Part shown: positions 1 through 5,496 of the stretch, piece by piece
How the letters are laid out: each line of letters starts with the position of its first letter
How positions within the stretch are numbered: the first letter of the stretch is position 1
Origin: an uncultured Clostridia bacterium
GTDB lineage: Bacteria > Bacillota > Clostridia > Oscillospirales > CAG-272
DNA: 5,653 bases
Direction: 5' to 3'
Assembly (NCBI GenBank): GCA_945485605.1
Contig: CALYSG010000108.1
Location: forward strand, 1 to 5,653
The notes under the pieces: generated by a model
Databases searched by the model: none
Seen by the model: the letters and a program-made list of their open reading frames with translations, nothing else
What the model was told of the DNA's origin: nothing
Position numbers and translations under genes: made by a program

Positions 1-9
1 GGGCGGCGA

Positions 10-28
10 CCGAAGGCTCTGCCTTCGG
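10..28. repeat. perfect hairpin at left window edge
   Basis: An 8-bp perfect inverted repeat, CCGAAGGC / GCCTTCGG, is separated by a TCT loop. It sits just before the first copy of the intergenic repeat and may be the tail of another repeat copy or the 3' structure of a gene left of the window. No T-run follows it on the plus strand, so it is not a classical intrinsic terminator in that direction. Its context is cut off by the window edge. Confidence 0.5.
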
Positions 29-32
29 AAAC

Positions 33-175
33 CGCAAGCCTTTAAAAAGGCTTGACCTAAACTTCAAAACAGGCGTGGGGCGATCGTCTTCCTTTTTCGG
101 TTAACATCAGCTCCGGGTGAGGACCTCGCCCTTCGGTGAATAAAATGCGAGCAAGGGGTGCAGGCACCGCCTGCC
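33..175 (+). repeat. structured intergenic repeat, copy 1 (tandem)
   Basis: First of two tandem copies of an intergenic repeat with no convincing reading frame. In order it holds: a 9-bp hairpin CAAGCCTTT / AAAGGCTTG (35-54); a segment containing GTGGGGCGATCGTCTTCC; the block CTCCGGGTGAGG (111-122); a TCGCC segment (126-130) that can pair with GGTGA on either side (116-120 or 135-139); and a GCAGGC-ACC-GCCTGC hairpin (160-174). Copy 2 starts directly after it with a period of about 143-145 bp. The retained hairpins suggest a structured DNA or RNA element rather than decayed coding sequence. I do not recognise it as a named family. Confidence 0.8.
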
Positions 176-329
176 CGCAAGCCTTTGAAAAGGCTTGACC
201 TAAACTTTAAAAAAGCGTAGGGTGGTCGTCCTTCCTACCTTTTTGCTGACATTGTCTCCGGGTGAGGTCTTTACCTTTCAGTGAATAAACCGCGAGTAAG
301 GGGTGCAGGCACCGCCTGCCACTGCCCGC
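176..329 (+). repeat. structured intergenic repeat, copy 2 (tandem)
   Basis: Second tandem copy, with the same order of elements as copy 1: hairpin CAAGCCTTT / AAAGGCTTG with a GA loop (178-197), AGGGTGGTCGTC, CTTCCTACC, the CTCCGGGTGAGG block (257-268), TTACC (271-275) between two GGTGA-like segments, AATAAACCGCGAG, and the GCAGGC-ACC-GCCTGC hairpin (305-319). It then extends through ACTGCCCGC to 329, directly against the stop codon of the minus-strand permease. It resembles the right-hand inverted copy (5497-5653) more closely than copy 1 does, for example in the extra ACTGCC segment and the GGTGGTCGTC / CTTCCTACC blocks. Confidence 0.8.
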
Positions 330-1205
330 TTAGCCCACGTTTATAAGCATCAGAAGAGTTCCGGCGACTATGAGAACAAGCCCGGCGATCGCCTTTTTCG
401 AGAGCTTTTCCCCGAAAATAAAGTACGAAAAGGCTATCGTGATTATGATACTCAGCTTGTCTATCGGCACGACGACGCTCGCAAGCCCGTCGCGCAGAGC
501 CTTATAATAACAGAGCCACGAGGCACCCGTCGCAACTCCGGAGAGGCAGATAAAGCCGAGCTCCTTTCCGGGGATGCCGCGAAGGCTCTTTGCCTTTCCC
601 GTTGCGAACACCGTTACCCATGCCATGAGGAGCACCACCGACGTGCGGATCATCGTGCCGAGGTTAGACTCGACTCCCGAGATCCCGATCTTCCCGAGTA
701 TAGAGGTCAGCGCGGCGAAGACCGCCGAAAATATCGCGTAAAGAAGCCACGAGCCCTTGATCTTCTTTTTCGTATCGCCGCTGTCCTTCTTCTTTTCGAT
801 CATAAGGAATGTCCCGACGGCAATGAGGACAACGCATACTCCCTTGAGCCACGAGATAGGCTCGCCGAGCACTATAAAGGCGAGCAGGATCGTAAGCACG
901 GTGCTCGATTTGTCTATCGGGACGACCTTGTTTATATCCCCGAGCTGAAGCGCGCGGAAGTAGCATAGCCACGAGGCTCCGGTCGCCAGACCGGAGAGGA
1001 CGAGAAAGATCCACGTTTTTGGGGTTATGGAGGATATATCGCCGAGCGAGCCGGCTATCAGCACCATGATGAAGGACATAAGGAGCACGACGGGCGTCCT
1101 TATTGCCGTTGCGACGGTCGAGTCGGTCTTCTTTATTCCGCATTTGGCAAGGATCGCGGTCGCCCCCGCGAAGAGCGCCGAGCCGACGGCAAAGAGTACC
1201 CACAT
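330..1205 (-). CDS. EamA/DMT-superfamily permease with two similar halves
   Basis: A 291-residue integral membrane protein of the drug/metabolite transporter superfamily (two EamA domains, about ten predicted helices). Members export or import small metabolites, amino acids or drugs; this substrate is unknown. Repeat 1 spans about 1-136 and repeat 2 about 152-289, joined by a charged Lys-rich linker (137-151). The halves share ATGASWLCY (74-82 and 225-233) and VVPIDK (94-99 and 245-250); my hand alignment gives roughly 45% identity, high for EamA halves. The start at 1205 is supported by an AGAAGG ribosome site (complement of 1214-1219) eight bases upstream and a consensus promoter beyond it. 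It is transcribed alone, divergently from the marR-ABC operon, and its TAA stop abuts the repeat. The family call is secure; a drug-efflux role is only possible. Confidence 0.92.
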   Translation of the reverse strand: MWVLFAVGSALFAGATAILAKCGIKKTDSTVATAIRTPVVLLMSFIMVLIAGSLGDISSITPKTWIFLVLSGLATGASWLCYFRALQLGDINKVVPIDKSSTVLTILLAFIVLGEPISWLKGVCVVLIAVGTFLMIEKKKDSGDTKKKIKGSWLLYAIFSAVFAALTSILGKIGISGVESNLGTMIRTSVVLLMAWVTVFATGKAKSLRGIPGKELGFICLSGVATGASWLCYYKALRDGLASVVVPIDKLSIIITIAFSYFIFGEKLSKKAIAGLVLIVAGTLLMLINVG

Positions 1206-1230
1206 GATGAAAGCCTTCTTTCGTTTATTA

Positions 1231-1250
1231 AGTGCCTATATTATAGCACT
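1231..1250. promoter_or_regulatory. inverted repeat over the permease -10 box (candidate operator)
   Basis: Arms AGTGC (1231-1235) and GCACT (1246-1250) flank an AT-rich core. If the single C at 1236 is treated as a bulge, the symmetry extends to nine bases per arm (AGTGC + TATA, centre T, TATA + GCACT). It covers the whole -10 box and the predicted start of the permease transcript, where a repressor would block initiation. The sequence is unlike the GTTG/CAAC sites near the marR promoter, so a different regulator is likelier. Part of the core symmetry comes from the TATAAT box itself. Confidence 0.4.
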
Positions 1251-1267
1251 TCCGCGCCGAATGTCAA
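1240..1267 (-). promoter_or_regulatory. sigma-A-type promoter of the EamA permease gene
   Basis: On the minus strand a perfect -35 box TTGACA (complement of 1262-1267) is followed after 16 bp by a perfect -10 box TATAAT (complement of 1240-1245). Transcription would start near 1233, leaving a leader of about 28 nt that carries the AGAAGG ribosome site. Both hexamers match the vegetative sigma consensus, so the promoter should be strong unless repressed. Confidence 0.85.
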
Positions 1268-1339
1268 CCTTTCGGTCTTGTCTTTGCGGACGGCTTGCCG
1301 AAAATTTATCTCTGTTGATTTTTTTGCCCGCTTTCGGGC

Positions 1340-1368
1340 TTGACATACCTTGCGGAATGGTTTATAAT
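1340..1368 (+). promoter_or_regulatory. sigma-A-type promoter of the marR-ABC operon
   Basis: A perfect -35 box TTGACA (1340-1345), a 17-bp spacer and a perfect -10 box TATAAT (1363-1368) form an ideal vegetative promoter. The start is expected near 1375, giving a leader of about 68 nt before the marR ATG. A consensus promoter this strong for an efflux pump makes sense if it is normally held off by the operator directly downstream. Confidence 0.9.
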
Positions 1369-1402
1369 AACGGTTGCACGGGCAACCGTTGCACCGACAA
1401 CC
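1369..1402. promoter_or_regulatory. tandem palindromic operator, likely bound by the MarR protein
   Basis: A perfect inverted repeat with 9-bp arms, AACGGTTGC (1369-1377) and GCAACCGTT (1382-1390), separated by ACGG, begins at the base after the -10 box and covers the expected transcription start. Its core GTTGCACGGGCAACC (1373-1387) recurs directly as GTTGCACCGACAACC (1388-1402), identical at 13 of 15 positions. This gives two GTTG-N6-CAAC sites spaced 15 bp apart. MarR dimers bind short palindromes of this size and usually repress their own operon; assigning this site to the adjacent MarR is inference from position and symmetry. Confidence 0.75.
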
Positions 1403-1442
1403 TTTTTTGGCTGTCGTAAGTTTTTTTGCACGGAGGTCAATT

Positions 1443-1886
1443 ATGCCGTCACTTATGAGGCAGATAAACGTTATAAGCCGATGCGGGGGACAATACAGGA
1501 CCTCGCGGCTCGAGCAGGTCGGGCTCGCGGGATATCAGGGCAGCTACCTTCTCTGCGTATGCAAAAATCCCGGGATATCGCAGGATCAGGTCGCGCAAAG
1601 GACCTACGTCAACAAGAGCACTGCCGCGCGCGCGCTTTCGGCGCTCGAGGAGCTCGGATACGTAGAGCGGCGTCAGAGCGAGACGGATCGCCGAGTGATC
1701 CTTGTCTATCCTACCGAGAAGGCCGACGGGGTACTGCCGCTTATTCAGGAGGTCAACCGCGAATGGACAGAGTATATCACCGAAGGCTTCACGCCCGACG
1801 AGCTCGACCAGTTCCTTCAGATGATGGAGCGCGTATTCGAACGGGCAAAGAAGTATGTTGACGGAAAGGCAGATTCATCAAAATGA
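1443..1886 (+). CDS. MarR-family transcriptional regulator
   Basis: A 147-residue winged helix-turn-helix protein, the usual MarR length. An N-terminal helix (about 1-25) is followed by GLAGYQGSYLL (27-37), then ISQDQVAQRTYVNKSTAARAL (45-65) as the helix-turn-helix, and SETDRRVILVYPTEKA (79-94) as the DNA-contacting wing with its typical Asp-Arg pair. The C-terminal helices (about 96-140) form the dimer interface. The ATG at 1443 is chosen because GGAGGT (1432-1437) lies just upstream; an in-frame ATG at 1374 falls inside the operator at the expected transcript start. The gene overlaps the first ABC gene by ATGA. It probably represses the operon through the operator at 1369-1402 and responds to a ligand; the ligand is unknown. 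Confidence 0.93.
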   Translation: MPSLMRQINVISRCGGQYRTSRLEQVGLAGYQGSYLLCVCKNPGISQDQVAQRTYVNKSTAARALSALEELGYVERRQSETDRRVILVYPTEKADGVLPLIQEVNREWTEYITEGFTPDELDQFLQMMERVFERAKKYVDGKADSSK

Positions 1887-3604
1887 AGTTCATTCTGAGA
1901 TACTTGAAGCCCTACCTCGGCAGAATGGCGGGAGGCTTTTCGATAAAAACGTTGGGAACGCTTATCGAGCTTGCCCTTCCTTTTCTGCTCGGACTTATCC
2001 TTGACGAATGTCTTGACCGAGGGGTGGCGATGATAGTTGCCTGCGGGTGCGGAATGGTCATATGTGCCGCAGTTGCCTATGCCTGCAACGTCATAGCGAA
2101 CCGTATGGCGGCGTCGGTTGCGCGCGACGCGGCGGAGAGGATCCGTCACGATCTTTTTTCCTCTATAATGGATCTATCGGGCAGTCAGACCGACCGTTTC
2201 ACGGTGCCCTCGCTCGAATCGCGCCTCACGACCGATACGTATAACGTTCACCACTTTATCGGAATGGTGCAGAGAATGGGCGTCCGCGCGCCGATCCTGC
2301 TTATCGGCGGACTTGTTGTCACAATATTGATAGACCGCGCGCTCTCTCTCGTGATGATAGCTTTGCTCCCCGTGATCTTCGGGGTGGTGTTCTTCATATC
2401 GAAAAAAGGAGTACCTCTCTACACCCGAGTCCAGCGCTCGGTCGACGGAATGGTCAGGGTCGTGCGCGAGGATTCGCAGGGGATAAGGGTGATAAAGGCT
2501 CTCTCAAAGATCGGGCACGAAAGGGAACGCTACGATAAGGTCAACCGGGATCTCGTCCGCGACGAAAAGCGCGCGAGCCTTACCATGGGAGCCGTGAATC
2601 CCGTTATGAACCTTCTTATGAACCTCGGGATAACCTTCGTCGTCGCGGTCGGAGCCTCAAGGGTCCTCGGCGGACTGACCGAACCCGGCAAGATCGTGAC
2701 CTTTACGCAGTATTTCTCTATGATCTCGATGGCTATGATGTCGGTTACCCGAATGTTCGTAATGTATACGAAGAGTGCCGCTTCCGCGAACCGAATAAAG
2801 GAGGTCGTCGACGCCGAGTCTGACCTTATTCTTCGCTCGGAGGAGGATTTTCCGCGAAAGGACAGCGGCAGCTATATCGAATTTGACGGGGTGAGCTTTT
2901 CCTATAACGGAAAGAAGGATAACCTTTCCGACATCAGCTTTTCGCTGAAAAAAGGCGGTACGCTCGGCGTGATCGGCGCGACGGGATCGGGAAAGACCAC
3001 GCTCGTGAGCCTTCTTATGCGTTTTTACGATGTGGACTCCGGAGCGATATACATAGACGGTCGCGATGTGAGAACGATACCCGCCGATGAGCTTCATACG
3101 ATGTTCGGCGTCGCGCTCCAGAACGACTTTCTCTACGCCGACACGGTGGAGGAGAATATAAAGCTCGGGCGGGACCTTTCGCACGAGGAGGTCGTGAGGG
3201 CTGCAAGAACGGCGCAGGCTGACGGCTTTATTTCGGCGTTCCCGGAGGGGTATGAGCACCTTTTATCTCAAAAAGGCACTAACGTATCCGGAGGGCAGAA
3301 GCAGAGACTGCTTATCGCGCGCGCCGTCGCGGGATGCCCCGACATTCTGATACTTGATGACAGCTCTTCGGCGCTCGATTATAAGACCGACGCGGCTCTC
3401 CGCAGGGCACTCGCCGACGACATGGCGGGTACGACTACCGTGATAGTTGCGCAGAGGGTAAGCTCTGTGAAGAATTCCGACCTCATCCTCGTGATAGATG
3501 AAGGAAGGATCATAGGCTCGGGGACTCACGCAGAGCTGCTTGAGACCTGCTCTGTCTACCGTGAGATATCCGAATCGCAGATGGGAGGTGCTTTCGTTGA
3601 ATAA
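1883..3604 (+). CDS. ABC exporter half-transporter, subunit with degenerate ATP site
   Basis: A 573-residue fused permease-ATPase (type IV exporter fold). About six helices lie in residues 17-292 and the nucleotide-binding domain in about 331-570. Visible motifs: A-loop Tyr341, Walker A GATGSGKT (365-372), Q-loop Gln413, signature VSGGQ (468-472), Walker B ILILDD (488-493), D-loop SALD (496-499). The catalytic Glu is replaced by Asp493 and the switch His by Gln524 (VAQRVSSVKN), so this Walker A/B pair should hydrolyse ATP poorly, as in BmrC and TM287. Its intact signature would complete the active site of the partner encoded next. The start overlaps the marR stop as ATGA, and only a weak, distant purine stretch (about 1862-1869) precedes it, which points to translational coupling. 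The heterodimer call is strong; substrate unknown, multidrug type likely. Confidence 0.93.
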   Translation: MKFILRYLKPYLGRMAGGFSIKTLGTLIELALPFLLGLILDECLDRGVAMIVACGCGMVICAAVAYACNVIANRMAASVARDAAERIRHDLFSSIMDLSGSQTDRFTVPSLESRLTTDTYNVHHFIGMVQRMGVRAPILLIGGLVVTILIDRALSLVMIALLPVIFGVVFFISKKGVPLYTRVQRSVDGMVRVVREDSQGIRVIKALSKIGHERERYDKVNRDLVRDEKRASLTMGAVNPVMNLLMNLGITFVVAVGASRVLGGLTEPGKIVTFTQYFSMISMAMMSVTRMFVMYTKSAASANRIKEVVDAESDLILRSEEDFPRKDSGSYIEFDGVSFSYNGKKDNLSDISFSLKKGGTLGVIGATGSGKTTLVSLLMRFYDVDSGAIYIDGRDVRTIPADELHTMFGVALQNDFLYADTVEENIKLGRDLSHEEVVRAARTAQADGFISAFPEGYEHLLSQKGTNVSGGQKQRLLIARAVAGCPDILILDDSSSALDYKTDAALRRALADDMAGTTTVIVAQRVSSVKNSDLILVIDEGRIIGSGTHAELLETCSVYREISESQMGGAFVE

Positions 3605-3610
3605 AGGCGG
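3584..3610 (+). promoter_or_regulatory. two ribosome-binding sites competing for the second ABC start
   Basis: GGAGG (3584-3588), inside the end of the first ABC gene, lies 8 nt before an in-frame TTG at 3597. AAGGCGG (3604-3610) lies 7 nt before an ATG at 3618. Using TTG would add seven residues and overlap the upstream gene by 8 bp; using ATG leaves a 13-nt gap. I chose the ATG for its codon, but the upstream site is closer to a consensus Shine-Dalgarno. Confidence 0.5.
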
Positions 3611-3617
3611 AAACTTC

Positions 3618-5474
3618 ATGCGCGATCCGCGCGCGTCAAGCAACCCGAATACTAACGCCGCACCCGAGAAGCAGACAAGGGAGGCAAAGGCGAAGGTGAT
3701 CCGCCGTCTTATCGGTTACACGGCGCGTCACTGGTACCTTGTCATGGCGGCGATGGTGCTTACGGTGCTGTCGAATCTGCTCGCGCTGATAGGCCCCGAC
3801 TGCCTCGGCAATGCGATCGACGCGATAGCCGCGCTTAATTCCGAGGGGGCAAACAACGAGGCTCTGCTCGCGACGGTCGGAGAAAACGTCCTGAAGATGC
3901 TTTTTTGCTACGTTGCGTCGGCTATCCTTGCGTACCTTATGACATTTGTGATGGTGACCCTCAGCCAGAGGATAACCTACCTTATGCGGAAACAGCTGTT
4001 TGAGAGCCTGACCTCGCTTCCCGTGTCCTACTTTGACACGCATGCGACGGGCGATATAATAAGCAGGATCTCTTACGATATAGACACGGTGAACTCCTCG
4101 CTCTCGACGGATATCGTGCAGGTGCTGACGAGCGTCTTCACGGTCGTCGGATCACTCTACTTTATGATAAGGATCTCGCGCCCCATGATGCTTGTTTTCC
4201 TCATAACGATCCCGATATCGGTGATCTTCACAAGGTACAAGTCAAAGAGGATCAGACCTCTCTTCAGAAAGCGTTCGGCGATGCTCGGCGAGCTCAACGG
4301 CTACGCCGAGGAGATGCTCTCGGGCGCTAAGACGATAAGGGCGTACCGGCGTGAGGCTACGATCGTGGCAAGATTCGATAAGCGAAACCGCGCGGCGGTC
4401 GGAGCGCATTACGACGCCGACTATTACGGAGCTATGATAGGGCCGTCGGTGAACTTCATAAACAATCTGTCGCTGTCACTCGTGATGATCTTCGGCGGGA
4501 TACTCTTCTTTCTCTCGACGACGGGCGGCGTCGCCGACACGGGGGGCATATTCTCGCTCTATATGACTATGGGAAACGTGACGAAGTTCGTCATGTACTC
4601 GCGTAAATTCGCCGGTCCGATAAACGAATTCGCGAACATAGTCAGCGAGTTTCAGTCAGCCTTTGCCGCCGCCGAGAGAGTCTTCCGCATAATCGACGAG
4701 AAGCCCGAGACGCCCGACGCGGCGGAGGCGGTAAGGCTTGAAAAGGTCCGCGGCGAGGTTACGATCGATCACGTGAGGTTCGGCTATAACCCCGAAAAGG
4801 AGATAATTCACGACCTGTCCCTGAAGGTAAATCCGGGGCAGACCGTTGCGATCGTCGGACCGACCGGCGCGGGAAAGACTACTCTGATAAACCTTCTCAT
4901 GCGCTTTTACGACGTGGATGGGGGAAAGATAAGTCTTGACGGGCACGATATAAGGGAGGTCACGCGTGATTCGCTTCGCGGATCATATACGATGGTGCTT
5001 CAGGACACCTGGCTCTTCTACGGTACGATCGCCGAGAATATTTCCTACGGCAGGTCGGATGCCACGCGTGAGGAGGTAATGGAGGCGGCGAGAGCGGCGA
5101 AGATCGACTCTTTCATCGAGCATCTGCCCGACGGCTACGACACACTTCTGTCGGACGACGGCGTTAATATCTCGAAGGGACAGAAGCAGCTCATTACGAT
5201 AGCCCGTGCCATGCTTCCGAAGACGCCTATGCTTATCCTTGACGAGGCGACCTCGAATGTCGACTCGCGTACCGAGATAAATATCAGAGAGGCTATGGCA
5301 AGGCTTATGGAAAATCACACCTGTTTTGTCATAGCGCACAGGCTCTCGACAGTAAAGAACGCCGACCTGATCCTTGTCGTGAAGGACGGGAATATAATAG
5401 AGCAGGGCACGCACGAGGATCTGCTGCGTGCCGGCGGATTCTACGCGAGTCTTTATAATTCTCAGTTCGTATGA
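3618..5474 (+). CDS. ABC exporter half-transporter, catalytically competent partner subunit
   Basis: A 618-residue fused permease-ATPase from the ATG at 3618 (625 if TTG 3597 is used). A hydrophilic Pro/Asn-rich extension (1-26) precedes a six-helix domain (about 38-335) and a nucleotide-binding domain (about 380-615). Motifs: A-loop Tyr390, Walker A GPTGAGKT (414-421), Q-loop Gln462, Walker B MLILDE (538-543) with catalytic Glu543, D-loop SNVD (546-549), switch His574 (IAHRLSTVKNAD). The signature is ISKGQ (518-522), with Lys for the first Gly of LSGGQ. This complements the defects of the upstream subunit: the weak signature faces the weak Walker B, and Glu543/His574 face the intact VSGGQ. 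This matches LmrD / BmrD / TM288-type partners. It is the last gene of the operon, and its stop lies 22 nt before the right-hand repeat. Specific substrate unknown. Confidence 0.93.
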   Translation: MRDPRASSNPNTNAAPEKQTREAKAKVIRRLIGYTARHWYLVMAAMVLTVLSNLLALIGPDCLGNAIDAIAALNSEGANNEALLATVGENVLKMLFCYVASAILAYLMTFVMVTLSQRITYLMRKQLFESLTSLPVSYFDTHATGDIISRISYDIDTVNSSLSTDIVQVLTSVFTVVGSLYFMIRISRPMMLVFLITIPISVIFTRYKSKRIRPLFRKRSAMLGELNGYAEEMLSGAKTIRAYRREATIVARFDKRNRAAVGAHYDADYYGAMIGPSVNFINNLSLSLVMIFGGILFFLSTTGGVADTGGIFSLYMTMGNVTKFVMYSRKFAGPINEFANIVSEFQSAFAAAERVFRIIDEKPETPDAAEAVRLEKVRGEVTIDHVRFGYNPEKEIIHDLSLKVNPGQTVAIVGPTGAGKTTLINLLMRFYDVDGGKISLDGHDIREVTRDSLRGSYTMVLQDTWLFYGTIAENISYGRSDATREEVMEAARAAKIDSFIEHLPDGYDTLLSDDGVNISKGQKQLITIARAMLPKTPMLILDEATSNVDSRTEINIREAMARLMENHTCFVIAHRLSTVKNADLILVVKDGNIIEQGTHEDLLRAGGFYASLYNSQFV

Positions 5475-5496
5475 TCAAAGAAAAGATACGAAAGAC

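Noticed and set aside
33..329. Tandem repeats as a CRISPR array
   Set aside because: There are only two units of about 145 bp with no short repeat/unique spacer pattern, and no cas genes are nearby.
33..329. Classical intrinsic terminators for the permease within the repeat
   Set aside because: The hairpins have no T-run directly after the stem in the permease sense. A role in 3'-end formation remains possible but is not shown by sequence.
1326..1339. GCCCG-CTTT-CGGGC hairpin next to a T-run, possible terminator in the divergent region
   Set aside because: The T-run lies 5' of the stem on the plus strand, and the minus strand has A residues after it. Neither direction gives a terminator, and it sits directly before the -35 box between divergent promoters.
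1374..1442. Upstream in-frame ATG (1374) as an N-terminal extension of the MarR
   Set aside because: It lies inside the operator at the predicted transcription start and has no ribosome site, whereas 1443 has a strong one.
1443..1886. MarR as an OhrR-type peroxide sensor because of Cys14, Cys38 and Cys40
   Set aside because: Cys14 is about nine residues nearer the GL-x-x-x-Q segment than the reactive OhrR cysteine, and the surrounding residues differ. The neighbours are an exporter, not a peroxiredoxin.
3540..3617. Longer version of the second ABC protein starting near 3540
   Set aside because: It would overlap the first ABC gene by over 60 bp, starts at a TTG without a ribosome site, and the added residues look like out-of-frame coding sequence.
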